The position numbers and the translations under genes were made by a program. The notes under the pieces were generated by a model. That model ran no database searches. It worked only from the letters and a program-made list of their open reading frames with translations, and was not told where the DNA came from. From Apodemus sylvaticus (lineage: Eukaryota > Chordata > Mammalia > Rodentia > Muridae): 64,000 nt of DNA. Positions 10,300 to 23,934 of this stretch are shown here, piece after piece; the first letter of the stretch is position 1, and each line of letters starts with the position of its first letter. The stretch lies in NCBI RefSeq assembly GCF_947179515.1, contig NC_067473.1, positions 104,538,282 to 104,602,281 on the forward strand, written 5' to 3'.

Positions 10300-11345
10300 T
10301 GTGTCTTACCTCACTCAGGATGATACCCACCAACCATATGCAGCTTAAGAAGAAAAACCAGAGTGTAGATGCTTTAAACCTATGTAGAACAGAGAACAAA
10401 ATAATCACAGGAGCTAGAGGGAGAGAGGGGGAGGGAAAAGGACATCAGGAACAGGTACTGGAAGGAACAGGAGAGAAGTACAGAGGATGAAGAAATTGAA
10501 TAGAAACATGTAGCAGAGAGGAATGGGAAACTAGGGTAGAACTAGAAAGTCCCAGAAACCAGGGAAGTGAGGGGCTCCCAACATCCAATGGATATAACTT
10601 TAGCCAAAATACCCAACAAAGGGGGAATGCAATCTGTAGAGAAAACTACTAGTAGATAGGTAAGGCCATCAGATGCGGGATGGGGCCACCCATGCAGCTC
10701 AAAATTTTAAACCCAGAAAAGTTCCTGTCCAAAGGAAAGACAGGAACAAAAATAATGGAACAGAGACAGAAAGGCCATCCAGAGACCACCCCACATAGGG
10801 ATCCTTCCAATTTGCAGACACCAAAGCCCCACATTATTGCTGATGCCAAGATGAGCTTGCTGACAGGAGCCTGATATGGCTGTTCCCTGAGAGATGCTTC
10901 CAACTCCTGAACAATACAGATGCAGAAACTTACAGCCAACCATCTGACTAAGCCAAGTGTCCTCAATGGAAGAGCTAGAGGAAGAACTGGAGGAACTGAA
11001 GGTGATTGCAACCCCATAAGAAGAACAATATCAACTAACTGGACCACCCACAACTCCCAGTGACTAAACCACCACCCAAAGAATAAACATGGAAGGAGTC
11101 ATGGCTCCTGATACATATGTAGCAGAGGATGACCTTATCTGACAACAATGATCAATGGGAAGTGAGGGAGCCTTGATGCCCCAGCATAGGGTGATGCTAG
11201 AGAGGTGAGACAGGAGTGGGTGAATGGTTGGAGGCAATGAGGAAGGTCGTGATGGGGTGTGGAATGAAGGGTTGGTGGAGGGGTTACTGGGAAGGGGAAT
11301 ATCATTTCAAATGTAAATGAATAAAATGATTAATAAATAAAAATG
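10300..11345 (+). mobile_element. Old LINE-1 3' UTR, long type
   Basis: The plus-strand sequence begins near the end of ORF2 (TTACCTCACTCAGGATGATA). It follows the long rodent L1 3' UTR: GCAGCTTAAGAAGAA, GCTTGCTGACAGGAGCCTGATAT, a GGAAGGAGTCATGGCTCC block and a G-rich tract. It ends in ATTTCAAATGTAAATGAATAAAA near 11325. An internal expansion near 10390-10660 is less typical. No coding capacity remains. Confidence 0.8.
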
Positions 11346-13827
11346 CTGTAGGTGTCTTACATCATCTTGAATGGTTGTCTAAAGTGTTGAGAAAAAAGAA
11401 AGTGCAAAGATGACTTGAAAATACAGAGAAAAAATTGAGGCTAAGATTAGAGACATCTGCAATGATGTACATTTTACATTGTAAATTTACAATTCTGCCA
11501 GCACATCCTATCAGAATAGGGCTTGTCCTTAACTTCCATGTGTTCTATTATATGATTCTGAATTCCACAGACAAAGCCTGCTCTCTGCAACAACAACTTT
11601 TGATGAAACCATTGATGAACTTGATACATTAATAAAGAATCATACAAAGACAACTTACTAATAATGCAGTTACTAAGAGACTATTTGGACTTGTGGACGT
11701 TGAATATCCAAGAAAATGAAGCAGAATCCAGAAAAAGATGGGGAAATTAACTGGCCTTCCTACAGTTGTGTGACTCATCCTAAAATTCACACTGTAGACC
11801 ACTTGCCATCCATGCTGTTCCTTAATAGTTTTATTTTGTTTATGATTTATGATTGGTTTTTACTTCTACTTGAATTTTTTTATAGTTCCCTTCTTTGTGC
11901 TGTACTATTAAGGGAGTAGAGCTGGTTAACTTTAGGGAGTTCCTCATTTTCATGTTGAAATGCCAATATCAGAATGTGGATTATTTGTAAGAGCTATATA
12001 CTTTTGACATAGTACTTTGGGTACACAGTAGCTTCAAAGGGGCCAATTTTAAAGTTTCTGCCATGTCAAAGAAAACAAAATACCTACATATGGGTTTCTT
12101 CTGGTGGGTAATTAAAAGGATAATTGGATCCAGTCACAAGTATAGTTATTATGGATATTTTAGAGTGTAGAGTACTTGTAAGCTTGTGGTAAAATAAGCA
12201 GCCTGTGGATGCACATTGGGATCATGTCTCAGCATGAATACCCTTGACTACAGTTTCAGAGGACTGCATTAGACAAAATTGTAATCCATTGTACTTCTAT
12301 AATGACGGAAATGGTTAACATTCCACTATTTGCAATCTTATCTGCTGCTTGGTTTCATTGGTTTGCTACATATTTTACATGAATTTAAATATTTCAGAAA
12401 CCTAAGAACAAATGTATATAAAAGTACTAAAAATGAAATATAAATGAATTGTTCAGTGTTCATATGTGCATCGGGCACAGTCGTAAGCCCAATCCTATGT
12501 ATTTAACTTTTTTGATGTTTGTTTGTTTGTTTGTTTGCTCCTCTGGCCTAACATCCATATCCTGTAAAAGTACTTAACAGAAAAATAACTTCAATTGATG
12601 GCGATCTTTGTTTGGTGCATTATGAAATAATGATGAACAATAAGGTATAATGTTAAATTCTGTACTTCCTAATTGTTCTTGAGTTTTAAGAATTTCTTGA
12701 TACTCTTAGATATTGCCTCTGATTTTCATTCTTTATTTCTATTTGTCAGATAAACGGTATGACCTTTCTGGTTTTATTTTTTCCTTTCTCTGTATTCATT
12801 CCAAGCGTTCTTTCCTGTTGGTCATGTATTTGGGAACAGGTCACATGATCCTTGTGGTGCCACTGAGTATGTTAGTACACTGTCTCCTATGATGCATTTC
12901 ACAGATGCCCCTCATCCTCTCCTGCAGTCCAGCTCTACTCTGTTGAACTGTGTTTATCTTCGACATCATACCTTGAATGGTATGTCACTGTCTCTCTTTA
13001 AAATTCTTTCTCTTCCTCTTCTTAAATGTGGGTGTGGGTGTAAGTAGGGCATAAGTCACACCTAAAGCTCACACCCTATAGAGTACTTCCTCTATATGGT
13101 GTTTTGGAGAACTGCTATTTTAAAAGAGGTGCATTATTATTTCTTTTAGAATGTAAGCTCCTAAAGAGCCAGGACAATGTTTACTCCAAATTCTATTATG
13201 CTAAGTTCACTGTAAATGATTAATGATGTTGATGATGAGCTTGGATGATGAGATTGAAAAATAAGACCCAAGTACTGTTCTATGACTCATTTCATTATGA
13301 CTAGATTACATTGAGAGATACCTGGACTTTTGAAAAAATTATCCCAAATATTGCATTTAAATGAAAGTACAGTGTTAGTGATGATAGTGGGTATTTCCAG
13401 AAGAAATAAAGTTGAGTGTATCTGTGGAGTCATGATTTATTGTCACTCATAACACATTTACTTTCATTTTGCCTCATCCCACGGGCAAAAGAGAATAAAG
13501 ACATGGAGATCAAGATGTCCTCTCATGCAAGTATATTGCAACTTATATTTGAAAACTGTCACATTTGCCTAATTGGATACTCATAAGCATTAGATTCTGC
13601 TGAATTAGCTTGATTATGAAATTGTGGTACTTACTTGAAATTAGCTATAAAGGAATTTTTCACATGAGTATGTCCAAAGATGGAGAAATACTTGCAAAAA
13701 CAAAAAAAAAAAAAAAACTACTTTGTCCTTTGAAATTTGAATAATAAATTAGGTTATAATTTATATTCCAAACAGAAAACTTACAATGACTTCCTTAAAT
13801 TTCATTTTACTTCCTAACACCTTGTCA
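11346..13827. other. Unrecognised intergenic DNA with a small (GTTT)n repeat
   Basis: No gene, SINE, LINE or LTR recognised. A (GTTT)n microsatellite is at about 12515-12537 and a poly(A) run at about 13703-13718. The reading frames here are short and lack coding signals. Confidence 0.45.
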
Positions 13828-14150
13828 TGTTGTAGAGTCCAGCTCACACATCTTAACCGTGGGTTTTCGGGAAGGAGAGATGGGTAAGGAACGGGTTGCA
13901 AGAGAAATCACATGGAGAGACACAAAAACACATGACTTCTGGTTTAAGTCTCCATCTTTAATAATGCCTCTCTCCCCAGAAACAAAGGCAGACCAAGCCC
14001 CTCCCATGAAGGCTGGAAACTGGTTCTTCTTGTTCTTCAGGAGGTGGGTGGTCAGGTTGCTGGCTGCTATTCTTGAGAGCAGTGGGCAGGGGGAAGTCAC
14101 AATTCCTCCCTTCTATTCTTGAGAGCAGTGGGCAGGGGGAGGTCACATCA
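13828..14150 (-). mobile_element. Solo retroviral LTR with TSD
   Basis: A 323-bp element with TG...CA termini (TGTTGTAG to CACATCA) flanked by TGTCA on both sides (13823-13827 and 14151-14155). Read on the minus strand it has an ATTAAA polyadenylation signal (plus positions 13957-13962). The 3' part ends CTCTACAACA, an ending resembling class II (ERVK-like) rodent LTRs. The U3-side end carries a 46-bp-period duplication (14067 and 14113, CTATTCTTGAGAGC...). No internal retroviral genes are present, so it is a solo LTR. The class is inferred and the family unnamed. Confidence 0.75.
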
Positions 14151-15095
14151 TGTCATCTAATGAACATTTTTTTTTCTCTTCAGCTGAGCTTCAGCTACTA
14201 AAGGTTTTTGCAGTGATTTAAATTCTAGGATAAAAAGTATAGAGAAAACTAAAAATAAAAGGAAAAAAAACTTATCAGAGTCCAAAATAAACCATATAAT
14301 ACTATGTTACATATAAGTTGATTATTTAAGTTTGTTCATGATGCTATATCAAAATGTATAATTCATTGGACCAGTGAGAATTATCATCTGATAAATATAC
14401 CCTATGTCATTCTAATGAAGTGAGTTCAGTTTTAATTACTGGGTTCCTATGGTGAGCAAAGAGAACAAACTCTTACACACATACACACATACACACATAT
14501 ACACACTCACAAACACTCACATACCGAAGAAAGAAAGCAATTAATAGAAAGGTAATATAATTTTAAAATTTGCTATTTTTAAATGACAATATTGACTGAG
14601 TTACAAAACATGCCACAATGGGAAGTCAGGTACATTACATAATATAATATTTCTTTTATCACTGAAATACTCTAAGGTACACTTAATGTCATATCAACTA
14701 GTTTTAGTATATCCTATAAGGTCAAATAACAAAATCAATAAAAACAACTAGAGGGAGATAAAGTTTAAAATAAATTCTGAGTGATGTATTTGCTTATATT
14801 TAGTTTTTATAGCAATTAATGGCAGCTTATGTAACTGATATCACAGACTAAAGAGGAGATGGAAACATTCACATCTTAACATTCTTGTACCTCTCATTTT
14901 CACCCTTATAATTACAACTTATAATACTGAGGAAAATGTATAACGTACCCTTAAATTATTTGCATCATATATCTTAGTCAGATTTATATAGTCAGTTAAT
15001 CAACATTTTTTTTGTTTTGAACAAATTGCCTAATTACAATCACCTCTTTTGTTTAGTAAAAGTTTAAGCCATCCACACTACTACTATCTCTCCTC
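14151..15095. other. Unrecognised DNA with (CACATA)n microsatellite
   Basis: A (CACATA)n-like run lies at about 14477-14520. The remainder is AT-rich, with no feature recognised. Confidence 0.45.
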
Positions 15096-15498
15096 TAAGA
15101 GGCCCAACCAGCAGCTGAGAGAGTAGCTTACACTAATACACAACCATTGAACTTGAGTCAAGGATCCCTATGGTTGAATTAGGAGAAGGATTGAAGAAAC
15201 TGAAGGGAAAGGTAGGCAAACCCATAGGAAGAACAGCAGTCTCAACTAACCCCTGTGAGCTCCCAGCCATGGAGCCACCAAACGGCAGCATGCATGAGCT
15301 GGCCCAATGTCCCTAGCACATTTATAGCAGAGGACTGTCTGGTAGAGCCTCAATGAGAGAAGAGAGAGACATGAGGCCCCATGGAGGGGGAGGCCTTGTA
15401 GGGAAATCTCAGAGATGGGTGGGGTGGGCGGAGGAATTGGATGAGGAAATGTGGGAGGGGGATTGGGAGGTGGGAGCAATGGGTGGATTGTAAATTAA

Positions 15499-15549
<51 letters not shown>

Positions 15550-15555
15550 AAATAA
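15096..15555 (+). mobile_element. Old LINE-1 3' end with (AAAT)n tail
   Basis: CCAACCAGCAGCTGAGAGAG, GGAGAAGGATTGAAGAAACTG, CAACTAACCC and a G-rich tract (15355-15480) follow the old rodent L1 3' UTR on the plus strand. The tail is an (AAAT)n array at about 15496-15551. Confidence 0.75.
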
Positions 15556-15839
15556 TCCCCTCTCTTAAAGGACTTGCCTTTTCATCAATGCCCTTTCCAG
15601 GCTTGCTTGGGTTTCTTAAGTACATCCGATTATCAGAATACAAAACCTTACACAAGGGTTGCAATTGACAAAATCTTGAACAATTCGCTCTATTTGTATT
15701 TTTCTAGTCAATGTACCCTCTTATTATTTATGGTAGATATTTTAAGACATCACTGCTTCTTAATTGATGACTTTTGTTTTTACCCTTTCATCTTCCAAAT
15801 ACACTTCACTTCAGCTTTTCTTTGTGTTGTCTTTTAAAT

Positions 15840-16035
15840 CATCTCTCAGACAATACATCCCAACTGCAGGTTCCCTTCCTTCTACTCCCAGTATCTTCCT
15901 TCATCTTCACTCTCTTCCAGATCCACTTCTCTTCAGTCTCCCTTCAGAAAAGAGCAGGCCTCTCAGGGATACTAACTGAATATGGCATAATAAGCTATAA
16001 TGAAACTAGGCACAAACCCTTATATTATTTTATAC
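15840..16035 (-). mobile_element. Old LINE-1 3' end fragment
   Basis: ACATCCCAACTGCAGGTTCC, CAGATCCACTTCTC, AGAAAAGAGCAGGCCTCTCA and AACTAGGCACAAACCCTT are in the order of old rodent L1 3' UTRs on the minus strand. Confidence 0.65.
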
Positions 16036-19000
16036 CTACCAAAACTGTAGGCTGCTAAGAGAATAAGATTAAGGATTTAATAACAGTTTGTAATTTTTAG
16101 TATAAAATATTTATTTAGGATACATTTTATTTGTTAGAAAACCTCTAGGCACAAACATAAGTTGTGTTTTCTTCCTTACCCTCCATCAAACAGAAATTAA
16201 AACTAGCAACTTGAGTTTCCTGACTTGAAGGTTGATATAATTTCTATTAAATTTTATTTTATAAATCAACTCAAGCCTGGATTCTTCCAATAAATAATTT
16301 CCATTTCAAATGTCATGGCTTTGAAGGTAAGTTACTTCAGACAAACATCCATTATTCAAATATTAATTCAAATGTATTGTGGTTATGCAAAAGAAATGGA
16401 AAAAAGTCACAAGATATACTAATCTTCTCAAAATCTTACATTAGGGGCACAGTGGCATCTTAGTTACATATATCAAATGCTTTTCAATTGGAATTTGTGT
16501 TCTGTTGCTTGAATAATTTAGATTTACTTTAAAATGACTTGTGATGGGCATATCAAATATTAATCTTCTACTTTACTTAGTTTTCCACCTCTTTATTTTA
16601 TTTTGATCAGAACCTTTTCTAAGAAAGCTCAGGAAATTTAAACTGATTTTAAATTTCCTTCTATAAGTAGCAAGTACTCCAATAAATTGGAGTACAGTGG
16701 GATCAGTACCCACTGTAGTGATTTAATGAGTGTATAGTAATAAAAACATGTTCCACAAAGCCTAGTAGATACCTTGTGCTATTGTCCTGAATTTGACATA
16801 GTCACAAGAGAGCTGGGAAGTGTTTACTTTACAAGCTTTAGGAAGATGCTAAATCTAGTTACCAAGCATGAAACGACTTCTGTGTATATTTTATCTACTG
16901 GGACTCTTGAACAGTGAGTTCATACATGGAATTAATTAACCTGGCTCATTTCTAAAGTAAATTGGTTGTAAGAGAGTAAGACTTTTGTAGATACTAAAAT
17001 ATTTTGAGGTAATGACTGTCAAACATAAAAATAAGCATCTGCCTTTTGTAACTTTAGTTAACACAAAAAGTTTGTAATAGCTAAGAATAACAATTGTTTT
17101 CTTAGGTTATACTATATTTACAACTATAAGAATTTTGATCAGTGTTAAATTTTATAATTTAAGTGAGACCACAAAGTTTGGTGTTTCTTTGTGACCTTCA
17201 AGGCACTTCATAGAGATTACCTACCAGACTCCCAATAAATTTTTATCTAAATTATATGATTTCTCAGTAACTGATTCATACCTGAACCTTCAATTTTTTC
17301 TCTTTGTAGTAGGCACATCATCCGAGTTTGCAGAATACAAGAATTATTTACTTTGGCATTGTAATTTTTCTTACTCACTTGGTAGCATGGGTTGTCTGAA
17401 CTTTTGTCTTTATGTCTACCTGCATGTCTATTCAATTGTTTATTAAAGAAGAATTTCAATATGGAATCTTGATTTTCCTGTCTCAATTACCTGAATATAG
17501 GGCATACAATCAATATTTTTCTACTTTCATTCCACTTTTACTTAAATTTTCTTTTAATTTTAGAATTATGAGAAGGCATAATCCTAACCAATATCTTTCA
17601 CCAGTATCTACAAGGGACATACTTTCTTTACAAGAGATTTTTAGTGTTTGTTTTTTGGTCTCTAATTTATTACCTGTGACTTCTCCATGTCTTTGGATAC
17701 ATATAGCTGATGGAAATTTGGATCACTCTTCCCTATGAGAAATCTCAAGATTTCAAGTACTCCTTTTTAATGTCTCTGGATTTAAAACAAGAACAGTGAA
17801 AACACATAAGATAGAATAGGTCATAACATTAAGTCAATATATACATACTTACGTGTGTGTGTGTGTGTGTGTGTGTATTCTAATAATTACAGAAATAAGG
17901 TGATTTTGAGGTAGACAGACTATGATATAATGGACTTTTGAAGTACAAGATGAACTCTCAGTACTTTATATGGAGGAAAGATATTTTTGTTCACTTAAAA
18001 ACAAAAGGTAATTTCATATAATTTTTCTACATGCTGATCAATATTTAGTTATTTTAAATTTTTGACAATGAAGAATAATTACTGACATTAATGGAAACAC
18101 AAATGAATGAGAAGGAGACTTGTTCTCTTAAGATGCTTTCATTTTTTAATTATGTACGATAAAAGCTTGTTACAAGCTGTTAAAAATGAGAATTGGCCTT
18201 AGGCAGGCTGCTTCTAGACTGTAAACCAATTGCTGAAAAAGCATGCTAATACAAACTGTTTTAAAATGAATCAGGTTTGCAATGGACATAAAGGAGAGAA
18301 CTTTAAAACTATATATATTTAAGATTCACAAAAAAGGGAAGACTTGAAATCTGGTTTTTGGGTGCCATAGACAGTTCCAATGACATTCCATCTAGTAGAA
18401 AGGACATTTGCATGATTGAGCTATTCAAAGATGAAACATACTGAGTAGATTTTGGAGTTAATTCATTGTCAAGGGATATGAAGATGGGTGCATAGGAAAT
18501 GTTGATTGAAGAGAGGTTTCCAAAATCATATGTATAAGCAGCAAGCCAGAGGAAATATTTTTCTTATAAACTTGAATATGTTTAATTTTTCTTTTCTTTG
18601 GAAGAGAAGTATACACTTCTGTGACTTTGATGAGAAGAAAAAAGCATAAAACTTGTTTCATGTAATATAAGAGGTTAATGTAATCTAATAGAAACACACA
18701 GAATAGGTTTATCATTCAAAAATATAAAAATCTATTAACCAGATGTTATGTACTGAGTCAGCTGTCTTAGTAAAGTACAGTCCTATAAAGACACAAGAAA
18801 CATTTTTTTCTTTTGCTGTATCCATTATGATCATTAATGGCCCTTTAGACACAAAGTGCTGTATAGCAAAATTCTCCTTAACTGTGTCTTTCACCTCCAA
18901 GCTAGATAGTCTATATATCACAGGAAACATAAAGTAGATGAGTGGCCTTAAGAAATTCAGCAATGATGAGATCTTTGATTTTCAAAATAGATTAAAAGTA

Positions 19001-19439
19001 GGATGACTTCTGATGGTCCTGTAGAATAACCCCTCTGGGACATTCACCCTGTGGCTGTCAGTGTGATTCCTTTATTACAGACAGGCTACTAATTGCCATG
19101 CAGAATAGGCACTGCAGAAAATTACCTCTTCTATATGCTTTATAAGTTATAATTTGAAATGTAGAATATATTAATATGTTATCAACCATTTAATAGAGAT
19201 GATAATATTATTCTGAAATAATGATATATAAACCCAACACAATAGGCACAGCCTTTAATTTTTATATAATGGAATTTAATTTTATATGAATGGGATGATG
19301 ATCTATTTAATGTTATTTAATTATTCTAATTAAAGGATTTTTCTTGAAAAATAAGTGTATATAAGTGTATTTTTATAATTTTTGCTTTGGAAGAAAGTGT
19401 CTAATGCTGTAGTAGCAGGAGATCAATATTTTTTAAGTG
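16036..19439. other. Unrecognised AT-rich intergenic DNA
   Basis: No gene or repeat recognised over 3.4 kb apart from a (GT)n run at about 17853-17875. Open frames are under about 110 codons, without a recognisable product. Confidence 0.45.
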
Positions 19440-19550
19440 TTTCCTCTAGTCCAGGCTGGTCTCTAGCTTTCTGTGTAGCATTGGCTGACATTGATCTCAT
19501 CTTGCTCCCTTTACTTCCTAAGTGGCTACATTGTAGGCACTGGTCATAGG
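19440..19550 (-). mobile_element. Degenerate B1-type SINE
   Basis: CCAGGCTGGTCTCTAGCTTTCTGTGTAGC, then GACATTGATCTCATCTTG and CTAAGTGGCTACATTGTAGGCAC, match the body of 7SL-derived B1/PB1 SINEs on the minus strand (compare AGGCTGGCCTC... and GTGCTGGGATTACAGGC). Ancient and diverged. Confidence 0.6.
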
Positions 19551-20345
19551 TAGGTCCTTCAAAAGGTATTTATGCCCTAAATGTGATTTGTACCATTATA
19601 AATGATTTATGGTGGCTCTATCTTCAATGTCTTGATGACAGTGCAGTAGATTCTGGGCTATGTCTTGTACTATACCGCAATGAAGAAAACTATAACTACC
19701 GGTGCTATATCTCTTCATCCAGATAGTCTTCACTTTCTATTTTAGTGTTTTTTGCATACTAGGAGCTTCTCTGTACTAACTTTACCTCAATCATCTGTAA
19801 AATAGGTGACTTCCTTAAATTTGGGTAGCTAATGTTCCAGCCAGAAGTCTATTAGAAGTAGGGAGTAAACCAAAACATTGTGATTTTACTGAAAAACCTG
19901 GCAACAAAATATCAAAATACACTAATTGTTAAGTATTACTGTGGAGTGAGAAAGCTCAATTACTGAGTACCTTTCTGGATTTTCAAAGTTCTGTCTCTAT
20001 AGCAGTGTACCTAGTAGAAGAGAGGAGTCTTCAGAGATTGCACCTTCCCATTGACCCCAAAATCAGATTTATCTTGCCACACAGTTGTTCTCTGCCAAGA
20101 AGAGGACTCTCTGTTTCTCTCTCTTGATCACATAACAGACTGAGCTAAACCTCCTGTCCTCAGGTATTTTAGGTTTGTCCTAATCTAGCGTTTCTCTTCA
20201 ATAACTGCTATTGACCATGGGTCTGAGGCATGTTGATTTCTACACCTATCCTTAGATTTCCAGGATATTTCCTTTCACCCAAAATAGAGATTGTTGATAT
20301 AAATATTTTCTTTGTATTTTAAGGTTAAAAATATAGATAGCTAGC
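19551..20345. other. No feature recognised
   Basis: Unique-looking DNA without a convincing frame or repeat. Confidence 0.4.
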
Positions 20346-20960
20346 ATAACTAATCTGTGAGGCTTCACCCAGCAGCTGCCTAAAACATATGCAGAGACTC
20401 ACAGCCAAACATTAGACAGAGTATGGGAAGTCTTCTGGTAGGGTTGAGAAAGGATTGAGGAACTAGGGATAGGGATTCCACAAGAAGGCCAACAGTCAAC
20501 TAACTTGGAAACGTGGGGACTCTGGAAGACTGAGCCCTGAACCAAAGAGCTTATGAGGGGCTATGTTTAGGCCCCTTGCACATATATAGCTTATGCACAA
20601 CTTGGTCTTCATGAGAGTCCCCTGACAACTGGAGTGGGGGCTTACCCTGACTCTGTTGCCTGCTTTTGGATCCAGTCCCCCACTTAGCTGCATTGTTTCA
20701 GCTAGGTGAGAGAGGATATGCCTAGTCCTGAAGTGACTTTAGGTGCCAGGGTAGGTTGGTAGCTACCATAGTCCCCAGTGGGGACCTCCCCCTTCTCAGA
20801 GGTAAAGGGGAGAGGGAAATGGAGGGAGGGACCATGTGAGTTGGGTTTGGGAGAAGAGAGAAATCTGTGATCAACATGTAAAATGAGTATATAAATAAAA
20901 TAATGGAAGAGAAAACTATGGAAAGCTAAAAAAGAATATACAGATAATAAATAAATTATA
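20346..20960 (+). mobile_element. Old LINE-1 3' UTR
   Basis: GAGGCTTCACCCAGCAGCTG, CAGAGACTCACAGCCAAACA, CAGTCAACTAAC, CTCTGTTGCCTGCTTTTGG and a closing G/A-rich tract with ATAAATAAAATAA give the full order of an old rodent L1 3' UTR on the plus strand. Confidence 0.82.
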
Positions 20961-21227
20961 TATCTTAAACTCACAAGACTGTTGCCATGTTGAAATAAGA
21001 GGATATAGGAGTGCTAGTACTCTGCTGATGGGACCTAGGATTAAATAAATTCATAACAACTTGTCATACTCATAGTATGATGCATTTCTCAAACCACACC
21101 AGAATACCTTTCCTTTTCAGTTGATGGTAATTAACACAGGAACCTTCAAGTAGTCGAGGTACAGAGAACAGGTGACTATGGAGTACTCATCCCTGAATGT
21201 GACATCATCTATAACACACATTCATAC

Positions 21228-21228
21228 C

Positions 21229-21284
<56 letters not shown>
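21228..21284. repeat. (CA)n microsatellite
   Basis: A nearly pure CA dinucleotide array of about 57 bp. Confidence 0.95.
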
Positions 21285-21285
<1 letters not shown>

Positions 21286-21394
21286 TTTACACTTTCCCAA
21301 GGCTCAAGAGGCATTGTGAAAAGGTGCTAAAGATTGTCAGAATCAGAAGCACACGATGATTACAAGGAAAAAATATTACTGAATATAAGTGGTT

Positions 21395-21765
21395 GATTTA
21401 CACAAATGAACTCACAGAAATTGGGTTGGAATATAAAACCTAGGCAAAATCAAGCCAGACAAAATCTCAGAATGGAGGCAAAAAGCTGGATTAAGTCCCA
21501 CCCCTAACTGAGAAGCTATTGGTAATTTATTGCCTCTGACTTATCTTTCCTTAAGAGTATTGCCTATGCTATAACAAATATGCATTGATAGATGAACACA
21601 CACTTAAGAGTACATGGGCAAAAGGGATAGGAATCAGTGAGTAATAAAAATAAGGTTATAAGTTGGATTGGATTGAGAGAAGTGAGAGGTATTAAATATG
21701 TTAATAACAATGTATTAAATTCTCAAAAAATTAAAAAATTAAAAAAATCTTAAAAAAGAACACAG
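21395..21765 (+). mobile_element. Old LINE-1 3' end
   Basis: TTACACAAATGAACTCACAG, AAGCCAGACAAAATCTCAG, CCCACCCCTAACTGAGAAGC and a terminus CAATGTATTAAATTCTCAAA follow the 3' end of an old rodent L1 type on the plus strand. Diverged. Confidence 0.65.
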
Positions 21766-23076
21766 GTACCTTCTTTGGCATGCATGATAAAAATACTTAT
21801 GAGTGAGAGCTTTCTGAGAGTCAACACTTCTCTATTTGGGAACATGCTAAGATCAATGCCCTACATGCAGTTCTATTTTTACATGTGCTAACGACATAGC
21901 TTTATTTTGTGGTTTTTGCATTCAGTTAAAAATATTAGTTGTGAATGAACATGATAATGCTCTGAAGGGCTATTAAGATAAAATGAACTCCTCCAGTAAA
22001 GCATCACAAATAAGAAAGATGAACATTGATGTGTTAAGAAAAGATTTTTATGAGAGCTTGTTTTTATGAGTAAATAAGAATAAAGTATAAAGTGATATTA
22101 CTGTTTATATATAACAGATTTTCCAGAGAAAATTTGCTACTTCTTTGAATGAATCTCTCACCCATTGCTATCTTCTGCTACTTTATACCTGTCATTTTTA
22201 GAGAAAACAATTTAATCAATGGATTATAAAACTTTGTCCTGTGTCTCCAGAGCATTTTTCTGATTCATGAACATTTCTAATTCCTTATATATTTAAAGAC
22301 TTATGGGCAGAGACTCTACAGTCAAATGGCTGATTGGTTTAATGGCATTACCATTCATATGTTCAGTCAACAATCATTAAATAAATTCTCCACTTTTTAA
22401 TTATCTAAATATTACCGCAATTCCTTAATCATGTTTTTGTTCTACAGTTTTATCTCTTATTATGTTTCAATTAACCCTCTCTCCTAACAAATGTTTACAT
22501 ATTTGTCCTATTGCTACAGGACAAAATTCCAGGGAACTAATGTAATTTTTACTTCCTCTCTTCAGAACTTTCATGCAACTGGTCATATTCATGGCACTAT
22601 GAATTAAGTGAACATAAAAGTTCACTAGGCTCTGCAAATCCTAGGAGTTCTATGCAAACCTGATTTTTCTGGTTCTGAATTTTTAAGGATCACTCTTTGT
22701 TCTCAAGTTACCATATTTTAAACAAAATTTTATACTTACATTCTCTACTATTTTTCTTTGAAAAATTCCACATGTCTGTTTGCAAAACAAGTTATATCCT
22801 TAATTAAAAATAGGTTTATTGTGGGAGTAATAAAAGAGAAGAGAGAAAGACAGAGGCAGAAAAAAATCAATTTGTGGTGTAGCCTGATGCTCATGTGTTG
22901 TTAGTCAGATAATTGCTTTTCACACTGAGCAGTGAACTACAAAAAATTACAAGTGAAGGTGTTTACTGTACTTGAAATTTGCACTGTATGGCCACAGAAT
23001 TTTATATTGATAAACTAATAGAAAAATATTCAAAAATAATTGAAAAAGAAGTACAAATATTTCTAATAATTTATTT
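21766..23076. other. No feature recognised
   Basis: AT-rich, unique-looking DNA. Nothing supported. Confidence 0.4.
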
Positions 23077-23305
23077 TTTATTTTATATGTTTATGTGTAT
23101 ATGTGTGTGGGTGTGTATGTTTCCTGAATGTATGTCTCTGTATCACATGTATGGCTGGTGTCCTCAAAGGCTGGAAGGGAGCATCAAATACTCTGCAACT
23201 AAAAATACAGACATTTTGGGGGAACCATGGGGATCTGAGAATTAAATTGCAGTGCTTTGAAAGAGCAGCCAAGACTCTTAACCTCTAAGACATCTCTCAG
23301 GTCCC
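23077..23305 (-). mobile_element. B3/B2-type SINE
   Basis: A GT-rich start (TGTGTATATGTGTGTGG), GGTGTCCTCAAAGGCTGGAA, GAGAATTAAATTGCAGTG, AAGAGCAGCCAAGACTCTTAA and CATCTCTCAGGTCCC follow a tRNA-derived B3/B2 SINE on the minus strand. The right end carries the rc of the polymerase III promoter half. Confidence 0.7.
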
Positions 23306-23934
23306 AAGAAAATAGAACATTGGAGAAACTTTTATGCATATTTTTCAGTGATCTCAACAAATAGAAGATATGTACTTAGGGCAATATTTTAATTCATTTC
23401 CTTTGCTGCTTCATAAGTTATTCTTGCATCAAACATTGCATTGTACTTCTTTGTAGTATACAGGCATTGATTACCAATTAAGTTAAAACCAAAGATAGTC
23501 ATACATTTCAAGTAGAATATGAGGATACTGTCATTCTAGATTCTGTCATGTCAGAACATAGGGAAGACAGGCCAGTCATTAGTGGGTGATTATTCATCAT
23601 TTATTCCCAAGATGGAGAAGATGGGAAAGTTTAGGACCATGGCAACATACCAATATTGTTCCACAAATATCATATTCAGAAATGGCATTTCCAAGAAAGA
23701 CATATAGAAGGGGAAAACCCAATTATAAATCCAAAAAAAAGAACTATATAATTTTCTTGTAATCATCACCATTTAAGTGAATATGTTCTCCTTTTTTTTT
23801 TTTTGGCTTTGGAAATATTTGATTGACTTACTAAAAATCTCTTAGAAACTCTCATAATTAAAGATAAATTCTGTTAAATAATCAAAGAGTTGAACTTTCT
23901 GAACTGAAATATGAAAACATACAAAAAATTGCTA
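23306..23934. other. No feature recognised
   Basis: Unique-looking DNA with a T run at about 23793-23804. Confidence 0.4.

Noticed and set aside
10649..11053. A 134-codon minus-strand frame with hydrophobic stretches
   Set aside because: Antisense of an old L1 3' UTR. The hydrophobicity comes from the purine-rich sense strand.
14181..15095. Extension of the solo LTR into a provirus
   Set aside because: No second LTR, primer-binding site or gag/pol similarity. The TSD closes at 14155.
21228..21284. Z-DNA-type regulatory element
   Set aside because: A plain CA microsatellite. No nearby gene or promoter supports a regulatory role.
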